In this document: piece after piece, positions 1-9,995 of the stretch | How the letters are laid out: the number at the start of each line of letters is the position of its first letter | Position numbering within the stretch: the first letter of the stretch is position 1 | From: Vibrio sp. 10N.286.49.B3 | GTDB taxonomy: Bacteria > Pseudomonadota > Gammaproteobacteria > Enterobacterales > Vibrionaceae | Reading direction: 5' to 3' | DNA: 64,000 nucleotides | Assembly (NCBI RefSeq): GCF_002873395.1 | Contig: NZ_MCUV01000024.1 | Span: forward strand, 1-64,000 | The notes under the pieces: model-generated | Database searches by the model: none | Told to the model about the DNA's origin: nothing | Seen by the model: only the letters and a program-made list of their open reading frames with translations | Position numbers and translations under genes: made by a program

Positions 1-2497
1 TCTTGCGAAGTGATAGTGAACAGTTCGTCTTTAGTTTCACCTTCATCTAGATACTGAACTTCCGCGTTATCAACGTTATACGTCCAAGCACCGTCTTCCG
101 TTAATGTAAGACTGCCTAGCACGCCAGTGGCAGGAACGACACTGCTTGGAACGAACACTTCTTGCAGGACACCATCGGCGTCCGTAATGGTCAACTGACC
201 ATTGTCGGTTAAGGTCGGGGTCGATTCATCTTCAACGACTTCACCAACCGCATTACCGGAGATGATTGCGGCATCATTAACCCCAGTAATGGTCACGGTA
301 ATTATATGTTCAGTACCGTCTTGCGAAGTGATGGTGAACACTTCGTCTTTGGTCTCGCCTTCATCTAAATATTGAACATCGGCATTATCAACGTTATACG
401 TCCAAGCGCCATCTTCAGTTAACGTGAGACTACCTAGTGCATCTGCGGCAGGTACTACGCTGCTTGGATCAAAGGATTCCTGTAGCGCGCCATCGGCATC
501 CGTAATGGTTAACTGACCGTTGTCAGTTAAGACAGGAGAAGTCTCATCCTCGGTCACGGCACCCGTATCAATACCGCCGATTTCAGCAGCATCATTAACA
601 CCAGTAATGGTCACGGTAATTATATGTTCAGTACCATCTTGCGAAGTGATAGTGAACACTTCGTCTTTGGTCTCGCCTTCATCTAAATACTGCACATCTG
701 AGTTAATGACACTGTAATCCCACGCCCCGTCTTCGGTTAACGTCAGAGATCCTAATACATCAGCGGCAGGTACTACGCTGCTTGAAACGAACACTTCTTG
801 CTGGACACCATCGGCGTCTGTAATGGTCAACTGACCATTGTCCGTTAAGGTCGGAGTCGATTCATCTTCAACAACTTCACCAACCGCATCGCCGGAGATG
901 ATTGCGGCATCATTAACACCCGTGACCGTCACGGTAATGGTATGTTCCGTACCGTCTTGCGAAGTAATAGTGAATACTTCGTCTTTGGTTTCACCTTCAT
1001 CTAAATACTGAACATCGGCATTATCAACGTTGTACGTCCAAGCGCCGTCTTCAGATAATGTAAGACTGCCTAGCACGCCAGTGGCAGGAACGACACTGCT
1101 TGGAACGAACACTTCTTGCAGCACACCATCCGCGTCGGTAATGGTTAACTGACCACTGTCGGTTAAGGTCGGAGATGTCTCATCTTCCACTACTTCACCA
1201 ACCGCATCGCCGGAGATGATTGCGGCATCATTAACCCCCGTGATCGTCACGGTAATGGTATGTTCGGTACCATCTTGCGAAGTGATAGTGAACAGTTCGT
1301 CTTTGGTTTCACCTTCATCTAAATATTGAACATCCGCATTATCAACGTTATACGTCCAAGCGCCTTCTTCGGTTAACGTCAGAGATCCTAATGCATCAAC
1401 AGCAGGAACCACGCTGTTTGGATCAAATACTTCTTGCAGCACACCATCGGCATCCGTAATGGTTAACTGACCATTGTCAGTTAGAGTCGGAGAAGTTTCA
1501 TCTTCAGTCACCGCACCCGTATCAATACCGCTGATCTCAGCGGCATCATTAACACCGGTGATCGTCACGGTAATGGTATGTTCCGTACCGTCTTGCGAAG
1601 TGATGGTGAACACTTCGTCTTTCATCTCGCCTTCATCTAAATATTGAACTTCCGAGTTAATGACACTGTAGTCCCACGCTCCGTCTTCGGTTAACGTCAG
1701 GGTCCCTAATGCATCAACGGCAGGAACAACACTGGTTGGATCGAAGGATTCTTGTAGCGCGCCATCGGCGTCAGTAATGGTCAACTGACCGTTGCTGCTT
1801 AAGGTCGGTGAATCATCATCTTCGGTCACCGCACCCGTATCAATACCGCTGATCTCAGCAGCATCATTAACCCCGGTAATGCTCACAGTAATGGTATGTT
1901 CAGTCCCATCTTGCGAAGTGATGGTGAACTCTTCGTCTTTGGTCTCACCTTCATCTAAATACTGAACATCGGCATTATCAACGTTATACGTCCAAGCGCC
2001 CTCTTTGGTTAACGTCAGAGTCCCTAATACATCAGCGGCAGGAACAACGCTAGTTGGATCAAATACTTCTTGCAGCACACCATCGGCGTCCGTAATGGTC
2101 AACTGACCATTGTCCGTTAAGCTCGGGGTCGATTCATCTTCAACGACCTCACCAACCGCATCGCCGGAGATGATTGCGGCATCATTAACACCCGTGATCG
2201 TCACGGTAATGGTATGCTCAGTACCATCTGCAGAAGTGATGGTGAACACTTCATCTTTGGTCTCACCTTCCGCTAAATACTGAACATCCGCATTATCAAC
2301 GTCATACGTCCAAGCACCGTCTTCAGTTAACGTGAGAGTCCCTAGTGCATCAACGGCAGGTACAACACTAGTTGGATCAAAGGATTCCTGTAGCGCGCCA
2401 TCGGCATCCGTAATGGTTAACTGACCACTGTCGGTTAAGGTAGGAGAAGTTTCATCTTCGGTCACGGCACCCGAATCAATACCACCGATTTCTGCCG
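1..2497 (-). repeat. Tandem 318-bp (106-residue) VCBS-like repeats
   Basis: The codons for the ITGVNDAA boundary recur at about 271, 589, 907, 1225, 1543, 1861 and 2179, an exact 318-bp period. Eight inter-repeat linkers are visible and fall into two types. Type A contains ISGDAVGEVVEDES and type B contains ISGIDTGAVTEDET. From the N-terminus the order is B A B B A A B A. Each repeat otherwise contains LTITDADG, LTLTEDGAWTYDV and KDEVFTIT. Such similar copies are prone to recombination and to assembly collapse. Confidence 0.9.
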
Positions 2498-2963
2498 GTA
2501 TATTTTCAGTTAACGTTGGGTCACCATTTCTCAACAAAAGTGTCGCTAAACTGACACTTTGAGGTTCAGTGATAGTTGATTCTGCAGAAGCTGAAGTCTC
2601 AAAAAATGTAGCGGCAAGTTTTTCTATTTGGGTCGCTGTAATCTGATTATTATTTTCAATACTAGAACTTAGAATATCAACGCCAGCAGCGGTAGCCTGC
2701 TCATCATCTAAAGTGGGATCATCTCCACTTTCAATTTGTTCTATAATTCTCGCAACATCAGGGAGATCCGATGTCGTAGCATCACTACCAGCAAGAGCAA
2801 CGTTGATTTTCTCGGCCGAATTATCAGTACCTTCACCTTCGCCAATGATTTTAATAATAATATCACCAGGTTGGAGCGCAGTTTCATCAACAATTTGAAT
2901 AACTCCATCTCGGTTGATAGATATTGATCCTGAAGATTGCGCTAATAAGTTAAATACTTGCAT
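1..2963 (-). CDS. Giant LapA-type repeat adhesin, N-terminal part (C-terminus off window)
   Basis: An open frame runs from an ATG at 2963 to the window edge, giving 987 codons with no stop. A GGGAGA ribosome site lies just upstream. Residues 1-110 resemble the N-terminal retention module of LapA-type adhesins, which plugs in the outer-membrane pore. The motif TAAG at residues 91-94, in the context DDPTLDDEQATAAG, matches the LapA site cut by the LapG protease. From about residue 155 the protein is made of near-identical 106-residue VCBS-like repeats with the signature ITGVNDAA. Proteins of this family are secreted by a type I system through a C-terminal signal, which would lie outside the window. 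The matching lapC/G/D/B genes are at 17.2-23.3 kb. The adhesin class is well supported. Its ligand and full length cannot be told from here. Confidence 0.88.
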   Translation of the reverse strand, partial: MQVFNLLAQSSGSISINRDGVIQIVDETALQPGDIIIKIIGEGEGTDNSAEKINVALAGSDATTSDLPDVARIIEQIESGDDPTLDDEQATAAGVDILSSSIENNNQITATQIEKLAATFFETSASAESTITEPQSVSLATLLLRNGDPTLTENIPAEIGGIDSGAVTEDETSPTLTDSGQLTITDADGALQESFDPTSVVPAVDALGTLTLTEDGAWTYDVDNADVQYLAEGETKDEVFTITSADGTEHTITVTITGVNDAAIISGDAVGEVVEDESTPSLTDNGQLTITDADGVLQEVFDPTSVVPAADVLGTLTLTKEGAWTYNVDNADVQYLDEGETKDEEFTITSQDGTEHTITVSITGVNDAAEISGIDTGAVTEDDDSPTLSSNGQLTITDADGALQESFDPTSVVPAVDALGTLTLTEDGAWDYSVINSEVQYLDEGEMKDEVFTITSQDGTEHTITVTITGVNDAAEISGIDTGAVTEDETSPTLTDNGQLTITDADGVLQEVFDPNSVVPAVDALGSLTLTEEGAWTYNVDNADVQYLDEGETKDELFTITSQDGTEHTITVTITGVNDAAIISGDAVGEVVEDETSPTLTDSGQLTITDADGVLQEVFVPSSVVPATGVLGSLTLSEDGAWTYNVDNADVQYLDEGETKDEVFTITSQDGTEHTITVTVTGVNDAAIISGDAVGEVVEDESTPTLTDNGQLTITDADGVQQEVFVSSSVVPAADVLGSLTLTEDGAWDYSVINSDVQYLDEGETKDEVFTITSQDGTEHIITVTITGVNDAAEIGGIDTGAVTEDETSPVLTDNGQLTITDADGALQESFDPSSVVPAADALGSLTLTEDGAWTYNVDNADVQYLDEGETKDEVFTITSQDGTEHIITVTITGVNDAAIISGNAVGEVVEDESTPTLTDNGQLTITDADGVLQEVFVPSSVVPATGVLGSLTLTEDGAWTYNVDNAEVQYLDEGETKDELFTITSQ
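2682..2693 (-). other. Predicted LapG cleavage motif TAAG in the adhesin
   Basis: These four codons encode Thr91-Ala92-Ala93-Gly94 of the adhesin. In Pseudomonas fluorescens LapA, LapG cuts between the two alanines of a TAAG motif. The flanking residues (GDDPT about 11 residues earlier) also resemble LapA. A LapG homologue is encoded at 21210-21878, which supports the assignment. Confidence 0.75.
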
Positions 2964-3157
2964 GCTCTTGCTTCTCCCTGCGTATGAATAGCATCACTAA
3001 TAATTTTGATTCTGATAACTTTACTTACGAAAACAAACACCTGTTAGATCATAAAAAAACAACAAGATAAGTTAAAATTATCAATTAAAAAATTTAATCT
3101 ATAGTGTTAAGGATAGGTAATGGATTTGAAACAAGAAAGGTATGAATAGGGTATTAT

Positions 3158-3193
3158 TTGCATAAAGTAACTAAGAATAGATACTTTATGCAA
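3158..3193. terminator. Hairpin downstream of gltS, possible weak terminator
   Basis: A perfect 12-bp stem (TTGCATAAAGTA and its complement) with a 12-base loop lies 17 bases past the gltS stop. No T-tract follows on the minus strand, so it may be an RNA-stabilising hairpin or a weak terminator. The rest of the gap between gltS and the adhesin start is AT-rich and presumably carries the adhesin promoter elsewhere; no clear promoter was identified. Confidence 0.45.
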
Positions 3194-3209
3194 TGAGGAG
3201 GAAGGTGGA

Positions 3210-4436
3210 CTATCCGATGAACGAAATATAGCCTTGAAGAATAATTAAGTTAACAATATCAATAAAGAACGCACCTACAATAGGAACAACCATAAATGCT
3301 TGTGGTGATGGACCGTAACGATTAACTAATGAGCCCATATTCATTACTGCCGTTGGCGTTGCACCAAGACCAAAACCACAATGCCCACCAGCGATAACTG
3401 CAGCATCATAGTTTTTACCCATCACTTTAAAAGTAACAAAGTATGCAAAGATACCTAAAACACAAGCTTGAATTGCTAGTATGATTAAAAATGGAATAGC
3501 TAAATCAAAAATATTCCACAACTTTAGACTCATAAGTGCCATAGCTAAGAACAAAGATAATGAAACCGTACCCAAAATATCTACTGTCTCTGTATCAATT
3601 TTATGTACTTTTGTCACTTCCATTACGTTAGTAATAAATACACCAATAAACAGTGCATATACGAAGTCTGGAATCATTAGCCATTTAATATCAAGTGTAC
3701 TAACCCAAGCTTCAAGATACTTTGCCCCTGTAACACAAATAAGCAAAATAAATAAAACTTCAATTACCTTCTTAGCGGTAACTTTATCTTCTTCATATTC
3801 ATTATATGTAACAAGTTCAGGGAAGCGTTCATGGGTTTGTGTACCTGAGCCATAGTCTGACTCAAGCTGATTTTTATCAATGATTTTTTGAGCCACAGGG
3901 CTACCAATAATACCACCGATAATTAAACCAAACGTTGCTGATGCCATCGCAATTTCTAATGTATTTTGTATACCATAGCTATCAGTAAATGTCTGAGCCC
4001 AAGCAGCACCTGTCCCATGTCCACCAGATAGTGTGATAGAACCGGCTATCAAACCCATTAAAGGATCTAAGCCCATTGCTGTAGCGAGTGATACACCAAC
4101 ACCATTTTGAATAATGATATAAATAGATGCGATACCTAAGAAAAGAAAGACCTTTGCTCCCCCTTTCATTAGTTGAGTGTAGTTAGCCGCTAGACCTACT
4201 GTTGCAAAAAACATTAACATAAAAGTATTTTGCATCGGTAGAGAGAATTCAAGGTCAATGCCATTGAAGTGCATAAGTGTGATAATACATGCGATGATTA
4301 AACCACCCACGATCGGTTCGGGTATATTATATCGCCTTAGAGCTGGCACTTTTACATTGATAAAGTGACCTAAAAACAAGACACTTATTGCTATTAAGAA
4401 AGATTCTAGTGGCCCTACTGAAATTAAATTGTTCAT
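3210..4436 (-). CDS. gltS: GltS family sodium/glutamate symporter
   Basis: This 408-residue inner-membrane protein is made almost entirely of hydrophobic segments. It has the usual length and pattern of GltS, which imports glutamate with sodium. Family signatures visible are the N-terminal PEPIVGGL segment, the glycine-rich GSITLSGGHGTGAAWAQTF stretch near residue 140, and the second-repeat equivalent AGGHCGFGLGATPTAVMNM near residue 350. A central loop at about residues 190-220 is hydrophilic. The ATG at 4436 starts the conserved N-terminus. It is transcribed alone, between the adhesin start and the yibL terminator. The family call is secure. Substrate preference is inferred from the family. 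Confidence 0.93.
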   Translation of the reverse strand: MNNLISVGPLESFLIAISVLFLGHFINVKVPALRRYNIPEPIVGGLIIACIITLMHFNGIDLEFSLPMQNTFMLMFFATVGLAANYTQLMKGGAKVFLFLGIASIYIIIQNGVGVSLATAMGLDPLMGLIAGSITLSGGHGTGAAWAQTFTDSYGIQNTLEIAMASATFGLIIGGIIGSPVAQKIIDKNQLESDYGSGTQTHERFPELVTYNEYEEDKVTAKKVIEVLFILLICVTGAKYLEAWVSTLDIKWLMIPDFVYALFIGVFITNVMEVTKVHKIDTETVDILGTVSLSLFLAMALMSLKLWNIFDLAIPFLIILAIQACVLGIFAYFVTFKVMGKNYDAAVIAGGHCGFGLGATPTAVMNMGSLVNRYGPSPQAFMVVPIVGAFFIDIVNLIILQGYISFIG

Positions 4437-4631
4437 ATAACCTCTTTTGATTGATCACTCATCTTCCTTAATGAGATTAGTCTATAATTAAATTTTTACC
4501 TTAAATCGGTATCCTTTGCAGAGATGTAAAAAAATAGATACATCGTAAGTACTTCATCATGTGAAGTATTGTATAAAAACAACCCTCTATTAAAGAGCTA
4601 TTAAGTAACTACCATGCTGATAGTTAAAAAC

Positions 4632-4659
4632 AAAAAAGGAGCTATTAAGCTCCTTTTTT
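4632..4659. terminator. Bidirectional rho-independent terminator after yibL
   Basis: A stem AAAAAAGGAGCT / AGCTCCTTTTTT closes a four-base ATTA loop. The run of A on one side and T on the other makes it able to act on both strands. On the minus strand it ends yibL transcription before gltS. Confidence 0.85.
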
Positions 4660-4675
4660 ATATCTTTAGTTAGAT

Positions 4676-5032
4676 TTAAAATGATTTAGGTGCATAACCT
4701 GTCATCACTTTTAAACCGAGTTCTTTACCAATCTTCGTCATTGGATGAACAACGATAAGACCTTTCACTGACTTCTTAAGTTTGCCCATGTCCGCTTGTT
4801 CAGACTTGGTAATTTCACGCTTAAAAGGCATCGCTAATAAACTCTTACGTTCAGTATTTAAATCAAAGCTTTGCTTGTGCTTTAACTGAGCAATTTTCTT
4901 TGTATGCTTTCTAATTTCTTCTTCAAACTGACGCACAACAGGACGATCTTCACGAGCTTTAGCCGCTGCAAGTTTGTGTTTACACTTGTCTACACGATTA
5001 GTGATTTCTTGTATTTCGTTTTTACCACTCAT
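4676..5032 (-). CDS. yibL: YibL family ribosome-associated protein
   Basis: A 118-residue, strongly basic and lysine-rich protein with a predicted helical N-terminal half (residues 1-55, coiled-coil-like charge pattern). The C-terminal sequence KGLIVVHPMTKIGKELGLK is typical of the YibL/DUF2810 family, whose E. coli member (about 120 residues) co-purifies with ribosomes. No catalytic motif is seen, and none is expected for the family. It stands alone with its own terminator. The family assignment is good. Its molecular role is poorly known in general. Confidence 0.82.
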   Translation of the reverse strand: MSGKNEIQEITNRVDKCKHKLAAAKAREDRPVVRQFEEEIRKHTKKIAQLKHKQSFDLNTERKSLLAMPFKREITKSEQADMGKLKKSVKGLIVVHPMTKIGKELGLKVMTGYAPKSF

Positions 5033-5118
5033 AAAAATTACCTACGTTTAAGCTGTCAGTACAGATTGGGTCGCGAATTATAGCATATAAGGTCTTACGG
5101 AACGAAATTTATTCTGTA

Positions 5119-5889
<771 letters not shown>

Positions 5890-5913
5890 CTATAATAAAC
5901 GTAAATTAATGTA

Positions 5914-5940
5914 TAAAAAAACCGAACACAAGGTCCGGCT
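5914..5940 (-). terminator. Terminator downstream of the yebC-like gene
   Basis: On the minus strand a CCGGAC...GTTCGG stem with one mismatch is followed by seven T residues. It lies 28 bases past the stop of the yebC-like gene and separates it from ydfG. Confidence 0.7.
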
Positions 5941-5967
5941 TTAGCATAATAAAATTGAGTCTAAGAC

Positions 5968-6684
5968 TTAAAGTTCAGCGTTATGATAAACCTGCTGAAC
6001 ATCATCACAGTCATCAAGAAGATCTAAGAATTTTTGGAATTTCTCAGCATCTTCTCCAACAATTGGTGATGTCGCTTGTGGTACAAAAGTAATCTCTTCT
6101 ACATCAATCGTCAGTTCTGGGTACTCAGCTTCAAGCGCTGTTTTTACTTTAAAGAACTCAGTATTTGGTGCAAAAACAGTAATAACGCCATCTTCAAGCT
6201 CAATATCAGATACATCAACATCCTGCATCATTAGCGCTTCAAGTACCGCTTCTTCATCTGTACCTTTAAATTGAAAAACAGCCTGATGATCGAACATGTG
6301 AGCGGTTGTACCTGGGCTACCAATTTTAGCACCAGTCTTTACAAAAGCTTGACGTACATCTTGGAAAGTACGGTTTCCGTTATCTGTTAGACAGTCAACA
6401 ATAACACTTGCGCCACCAGGTGCAAAACCTTCATAACGAGCGACTTGGTAATCTTCACCACCGCCACCCATAGCTTTATCTAAAGCTTTATCAATAACGT
6501 GAGCTGGTACCTGATCTTTTTTCGCTTTAGCAATAAGGTGCTTTAGCGATAAATTCATGTCTGGATCTGGGCTACCATTTTTAGCACACATGTAAATTTC
6601 TTTACCGTATTTAGAATATACTTTGATTTTTGCGCCTTGCGTTTTTGCCATTGAGGCTTTACGCACTTCAAAACTTCTTCCCAT
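5968..6684 (-). CDS. YebC/PmpR family DNA-binding or translation-associated protein (YeeN-type)
   Basis: A 238-residue protein of the YebC family. The conserved N-terminal core is visible ([19 protein letters not shown], then [17 protein letters not shown] and IDKALDKA). The second domain has the signature [19 protein letters not shown] at about residues 84-102. The N-terminus MGRSFEVRK matches the YeeN subtype, distinct from the main RuvC-linked YebC, so this is probably the second copy of the genome. Family members have been described as transcriptional regulators (PmpR) and as factors easing ribosome stalling. Which role applies here is not shown by the sequence. It is followed by its own terminator. 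Confidence 0.88.
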   Translation of the reverse strand: MGRSFEVRKASMAKTQGAKIKVYSKYGKEIYMCAKNGSPDPDMNLSLKHLIAKAKKDQVPAHVIDKALDKAMGGGGEDYQVARYEGFAPGGASVIVDCLTDNGNRTFQDVRQAFVKTGAKIGSPGTTAHMFDHQAVFQFKGTDEEAVLEALMMQDVDVSDIELEDGVITVFAPNTEFFKVKTALEAEYPELTIDVEEITFVPQATSPIVGEDAEKFQKFLDLLDDCDDVQQVYHNAEL

Positions 6685-6779
6685 CGGGACATTCTCTCTG
6701 ATTCAATTTAACAGGGCAGATTTTAGCAAAAAGCCGGAACGATTCAATTTCCGGTTTTCGAGAAAATAGCAGCGTTTCG

Positions 6780-6989
6780 CTATGCGACGCCCATTACTCG
6801 CTTGTATTTTTCAATCGATTGTTGAAACCACTCTTTTTGCTGTTCATCAACAATTTTACGAGATTGCTCAACGATCGCTTCAGGACCACTTTTAGCATGC
6901 TTAAGTTTCCAAACTAAAAAAGATGCCTGCTTATCCAATTCGATTCTGTTTTTTTCATCGGATGGGAGTAAAGACAAATTTACCGACAT
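6780..6989 (-). CDS. Small conserved protein, possibly DUF3283 family
   Basis: A 69-residue, soluble, mostly helical protein with many charged residues (SPDEKN-like start LLPSDEKNRIELDKQASFL and ending KEWFQQSIEKYKRVMGV). It has no membrane segment, signal peptide or metal motif. It resembles small vibrio proteins annotated DUF3283, from memory rather than search. It lies 95 bases upstream of the yebC-like gene on the same strand. The codon use and protein-like composition make it a likely real gene. Function is unknown. Confidence 0.62.
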   Translation of the reverse strand: MSVNLSLLPSDEKNRIELDKQASFLVWKLKHAKSGPEAIVEQSRKIVDEQQKEWFQQSIEKYKRVMGVA

Positions 6990-7096
6990 TTGATAGCCCT
7001 GAAAGTAATACTAGTGGAGCGGAATATACCATAGAGCAGAAAAAAAGGGCAGCATGACGCTCCCCTTAAAAAGAATAATAACTCGTTTATGCAATA

Positions 7097-7291
7097 TCAA
7101 TGAAGTAAACCTAACTCCCGAGCCTCTTCTAGAGTTAAACCACTTTCACGAATCTCTTTTAATGCTTCGATTCGTCTACGCGCTTCAGCCGATTTAACTT
7201 GTTTATCTGATGCTGCAGTGGTCTCGTCCGTGAGATCCCATTTATTTGCTATACCGGTCATTTCATCATGGTTGATAGAATTGATAGACAT
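7097..7291 (-). CDS. Small hypothetical protein
   Basis: A 64-residue acidic and basic helical protein, not recognised. The second half (AEARRRIEALKEIRESGLTLEEARELGLL) looks like a helix-turn-helix-shaped amphipathic pair, but no known family was identified. A strong GGAGG ribosome site lies 7-8 bases before the ATG at 7291, which supports expression. It follows the rctB-side intergenic region and precedes the 69-residue gene on the same strand. Confidence 0.6.
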   Translation of the reverse strand: MSINSINHDEMTGIANKWDLTDETTAASDKQVKSAEARRRIEALKEIRESGLTLEEARELGLLH

Positions 7292-7670
7292 ATTTTTCCT
7301 CCAAAGACACCATGTAGCGGACAGTTAATCAGTAACAAACTGGTTTAAAGTTGTTAAGACAAATCATCGAGAAATGTGACCTCCTTTGCGCAATGAATAT
7401 GAGATAAAAAATAGCCTTATTTATCCTTTGCGAACGGGTAAAAGAAACAGTAATGTTGGCAAGTTAACCTACTTAAAAGCGCATGCGTGTTACCTCACAC
7501 TTTCAAAATCTATTCTATCGATGAAGCTAAGATTTTACTCCATCATATTAGTCAGATTAAAAAGCAAGATAGTAAAAATATAGTTATAGACACATCAATT
7601 CGTAAAGTTACTGCCATAAAAAACGAGCCATAAAAGCTCGTTAATATTAAGTTTAGAGTGATATATGACT
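7292..7670. other. Intergenic region between rctB and the small genes
   Basis: About 380 AT-rich bases. A 65-codon open frame at 7386-7583 has no ribosome site and atypical composition, and is not called. The only recognised element is the rctB terminator at 7614-7642. The promoter of the 64-residue gene must lie near 7300-7380, but no convincing consensus was seen. Confidence 0.6.
7614..7642 (-). terminator. rctB terminator
   Basis: The stem AACGAGC / GCTCGTT with a seven-base loop is followed on the minus strand by six T residues. It lies 29 bases after the rctB stop. Confidence 0.85.
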
Positions 7671-9647
7671 CTAAATACCAATTGCTACTTCATCCAAAGC
7701 TCGAAATACCATTTCATCTAGATGTCCATCAAAAATCTGCTTGCAAACTTTCTTACGTACAGCAAGACCTGAGATTAATCTCTCAATAGAAAGGTGTTTT
7801 GACTCATTCTGATTATTATAAAGTTCTATTAACTTACTTAGTGTTTCATAAGGGATAACTTGCTCCCCCACTTTTAACCAATCAAGCTTGTCCATCAACT
7901 CTATGCACTCTTCACGTATTGATGATGGTGAGTGACCAGTCATCGCAGAAAGTGCCATTATGCTGCGTTCTAGAGCTTCTGGTGAGGTATATTTAGATAA
8001 TGTAATAGTAATTTCGTCAGCATTTATCTCGACTAGATGTTTTCTCTGTTTAACACGTCGACCAAGTTTACCTTTTGGCGAAGGCGCTTTGCGTTGAATT
8101 GGCTCAAACTCACCGTCAATAATTGCAGATAACTCAGCTAATTTCTGTTTTGATACCATTTCATTGCGTAGTGGGTTTGGCAAGGTTGGTGCCATATTTC
8201 GTTTGCCAGCATTCGTTGTTCTAGCACGTGAGTAGCGCAATACTTCATCGACATCACAGCGAATATCGACTTGATAATCGACATTTTTACCCTTTTCAAC
8301 AAGGGCTGTAAGCGTTAAATGGTAACCCCACAAGTTAACGATAAACATTGAATCATCACCTTTCCCTTTAGATAAACGCTTTAATTCACGTATTAGATCC
8401 ATAGAGAATCGTCGCCATTCTATATTTCTAGCAAGCTTTTGATTTAACTCACTAAGTAACATGCTATCACTGTGTCTACGTGCCATACGAGTTCTAAAAT
8501 ATGAGTATAACTGGAACACTAGAGTATGCTGGCGTAATATTTCTGGGGGAAAAAGGAAAAAATAATCACGCGTTAGTAGCTCTTCATAGAATGATGGTTC
8601 CCAAACCAATATATATAAATTTGGCTTAATACGAATTTCACCATCAGCACCTTCAGTTGGAGCTTCTTCAGAGGCCGTAATCGTTCGAGCAATAAAACGG
8701 AATCGATCACTTTTAAAGCCTTCTGGCATGTTTTCACTTAACCATCGACCTGTTAACTCATGTAGTTGAAAGTCAGTAAATTCAATACGATCAATACTAT
8801 CTCGAATAGAGTCTCTTGCTGGACCACTATCTTTTTTACCACGCAAAGATAATATATCTGTGATGTAAAGAGGGGTTTTGTTCGGGGCTTGCTTAGCATC
8901 TAGTTGATAATGATCTTGATGATGATCATGGTATTGAACTGTTAATGTAAACAAAGCAAAAAGCGTCATTAGATCATCAACTGTCATAATGTTTTTAGAT
9001 GATCTTGTTTCAATCACAGCACGGGTGCCTGAAATTGAAACCATTGATTTTTGGTAGTTTTTTCTTGTTCTTGGTGGTGCTAATGCTTGATCTATAATCC
9101 CAGCCCAGTTAGTTGGTGATACTATAAATTGATCAGCTTCATCTTTCATGCTTGGCGGAATATTTAAACCATGCTCATTTAAAAGGCGTTTGTTAACTTG
9201 AGTTTGAGCGAGTGCTTTTGATCTTTTTTGCTTTTCATTTTGCTTAACCGTTTCTGTTACTAAACTCGTAGCACCAAGTGCAGAAATGAGTTTATTAGGG
9301 TTAACGAAGCGGTGTAGCATCGTTTTACCTGCTAATCCTTCCTCGAATCGAACAGGAATTTGAGTAAAGAGTCCAATATTTACCGCTGCACGTAATCGTT
9401 GTTGTAAAGCAGCTCGCGTTAATTGCCCATCGGTTGCAGCAACAATATCAGTTGTTGATACATATCCGTCTTTACTAGAAAAACCTTGCAAAGAGATTAG
9501 GTTAAGGAGTTCAACAATGCTTTTTGTCACTCCTTTGAAGTGTTGATATTGCTCTATCCAATCTACGGCTGTTTCAGATACTTCAAATAAATGACCATCT
9601 TTGTGTGTTCTTGGGAACTTAATTAGTTTTTTTTCATTTGATGACAT
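7671..9647 (-). CDS. rctB: RctB, chromosome II replication initiator
   Basis: A 658-residue protein with the full length and character of RctB, the vibrio-specific initiator that binds and opens the chromosome II origin. The N-terminus MSSNEKKLIKFPRTHKDGHLF, the winged-helix-like region around residues 50-125 and the basic central part (APPRTRKNYQKS) fit the family. A lysine/arginine-rich linker at about 515-535 (KGKLGRRVKQRKH) precedes the C-terminal domain. The gene starts next to its own origin: a 29-mer-type RctB site lies 19 bases upstream of the ATG, where the promoter should be, which implies autorepression. RctB activity in V. cholerae depends on Dam methylation of its sites, and those sites here contain GATC. 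Confidence 0.97.
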   Translation of the reverse strand: MSSNEKKLIKFPRTHKDGHLFEVSETAVDWIEQYQHFKGVTKSIVELLNLISLQGFSSKDGYVSTTDIVAATDGQLTRAALQQRLRAAVNIGLFTQIPVRFEEGLAGKTMLHRFVNPNKLISALGATSLVTETVKQNEKQKRSKALAQTQVNKRLLNEHGLNIPPSMKDEADQFIVSPTNWAGIIDQALAPPRTRKNYQKSMVSISGTRAVIETRSSKNIMTVDDLMTLFALFTLTVQYHDHHQDHYQLDAKQAPNKTPLYITDILSLRGKKDSGPARDSIRDSIDRIEFTDFQLHELTGRWLSENMPEGFKSDRFRFIARTITASEEAPTEGADGEIRIKPNLYILVWEPSFYEELLTRDYFFLFPPEILRQHTLVFQLYSYFRTRMARRHSDSMLLSELNQKLARNIEWRRFSMDLIRELKRLSKGKGDDSMFIVNLWGYHLTLTALVEKGKNVDYQVDIRCDVDEVLRYSRARTTNAGKRNMAPTLPNPLRNEMVSKQKLAELSAIIDGEFEPIQRKAPSPKGKLGRRVKQRKHLVEINADEITITLSKYTSPEALERSIMALSAMTGHSPSSIREECIELMDKLDWLKVGEQVIPYETLSKLIELYNNQNESKHLSIERLISGLAVRKKVCKQIFDGHLDEMVFRALDEVAIGI

Positions 9648-9665
9648 TATCTTTCCAGTTCACAT

Positions 9666-9694
9666 TAGCCGTAATTTCGCAGTATTTCCGAATA
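9666..9694 (-). promoter_or_regulatory. 29-mer-type RctB operator at the rctB promoter
   Basis: Read on the minus strand, GGAA and TTACGGCTA flank a spacer exactly 10 bases shorter than in the 39-mer-like sites at 10303 and 27585. V. cholerae has a 29-mer that is a 39-mer with a 10-base deletion in the rctB promoter, used for autorepression. Position and spacing agree with that. Binding is inferred. Confidence 0.75.
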
Positions 9695-9859
9695 GAATAA
9701 AGAAAATAAGATCATAAATAAAGAAAAAAATTATTCTTTTTAAAAACTGATCTTACTGTTTAATATGATCTAATTGATATAGTGATCTAATGATCCGAGA
9801 AGAAATCTTAGGATAAGCTACTGTAATTAAAGTGTTTTCCATCCCAGACTTACGGAACT

Positions 9860-9985
9860 ATGATCATATACAGTAAGGAAGTATGATCAAAAGGCGATCG
9901 GATCTATGATCATCAACAGGCAAAAGCATGATCAATGTAATTACCAATCTATGATCAAGGGCTTTATGGAACAATGATCATCATT
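9860..9985 (+). repeat. Six RctB iterons (12-mer type)
   Basis: ATGATCA begins at 9860, 9883, 9906, 9928, 9951 and 9974, a spacing of 22-23 bases (about two helical turns) in one orientation. The V. cholerae 12-mer begins ATGATCAAGAGC, and that origin also has six. Each copy carries a Dam GATC site. Confidence 0.92.
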
Positions 9986-9995
9986 GAATAACAAG

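Noticed and set aside
1..2500. Regular repeats as a possible CRISPR array
   Set aside because: The 318-bp period is in frame and protein-coding, with VCBS-like repeat residues. No short direct repeats with unique spacers are present.
7386..7583. 65-codon plus-strand open frame between the small genes and rctB
   Set aside because: No ribosome site, Lys/Ser/Leu-rich low-complexity product and overlap with an AT-rich spacer. It looks like a chance frame.
8932..8938. ATGATCA inside rctB as an RctB site
   Set aside because: It lacks the GGAA and TTACGGC flanks and encodes a His/Asp run. Bare ATGATCA occurs at many places in this AT-rich window.
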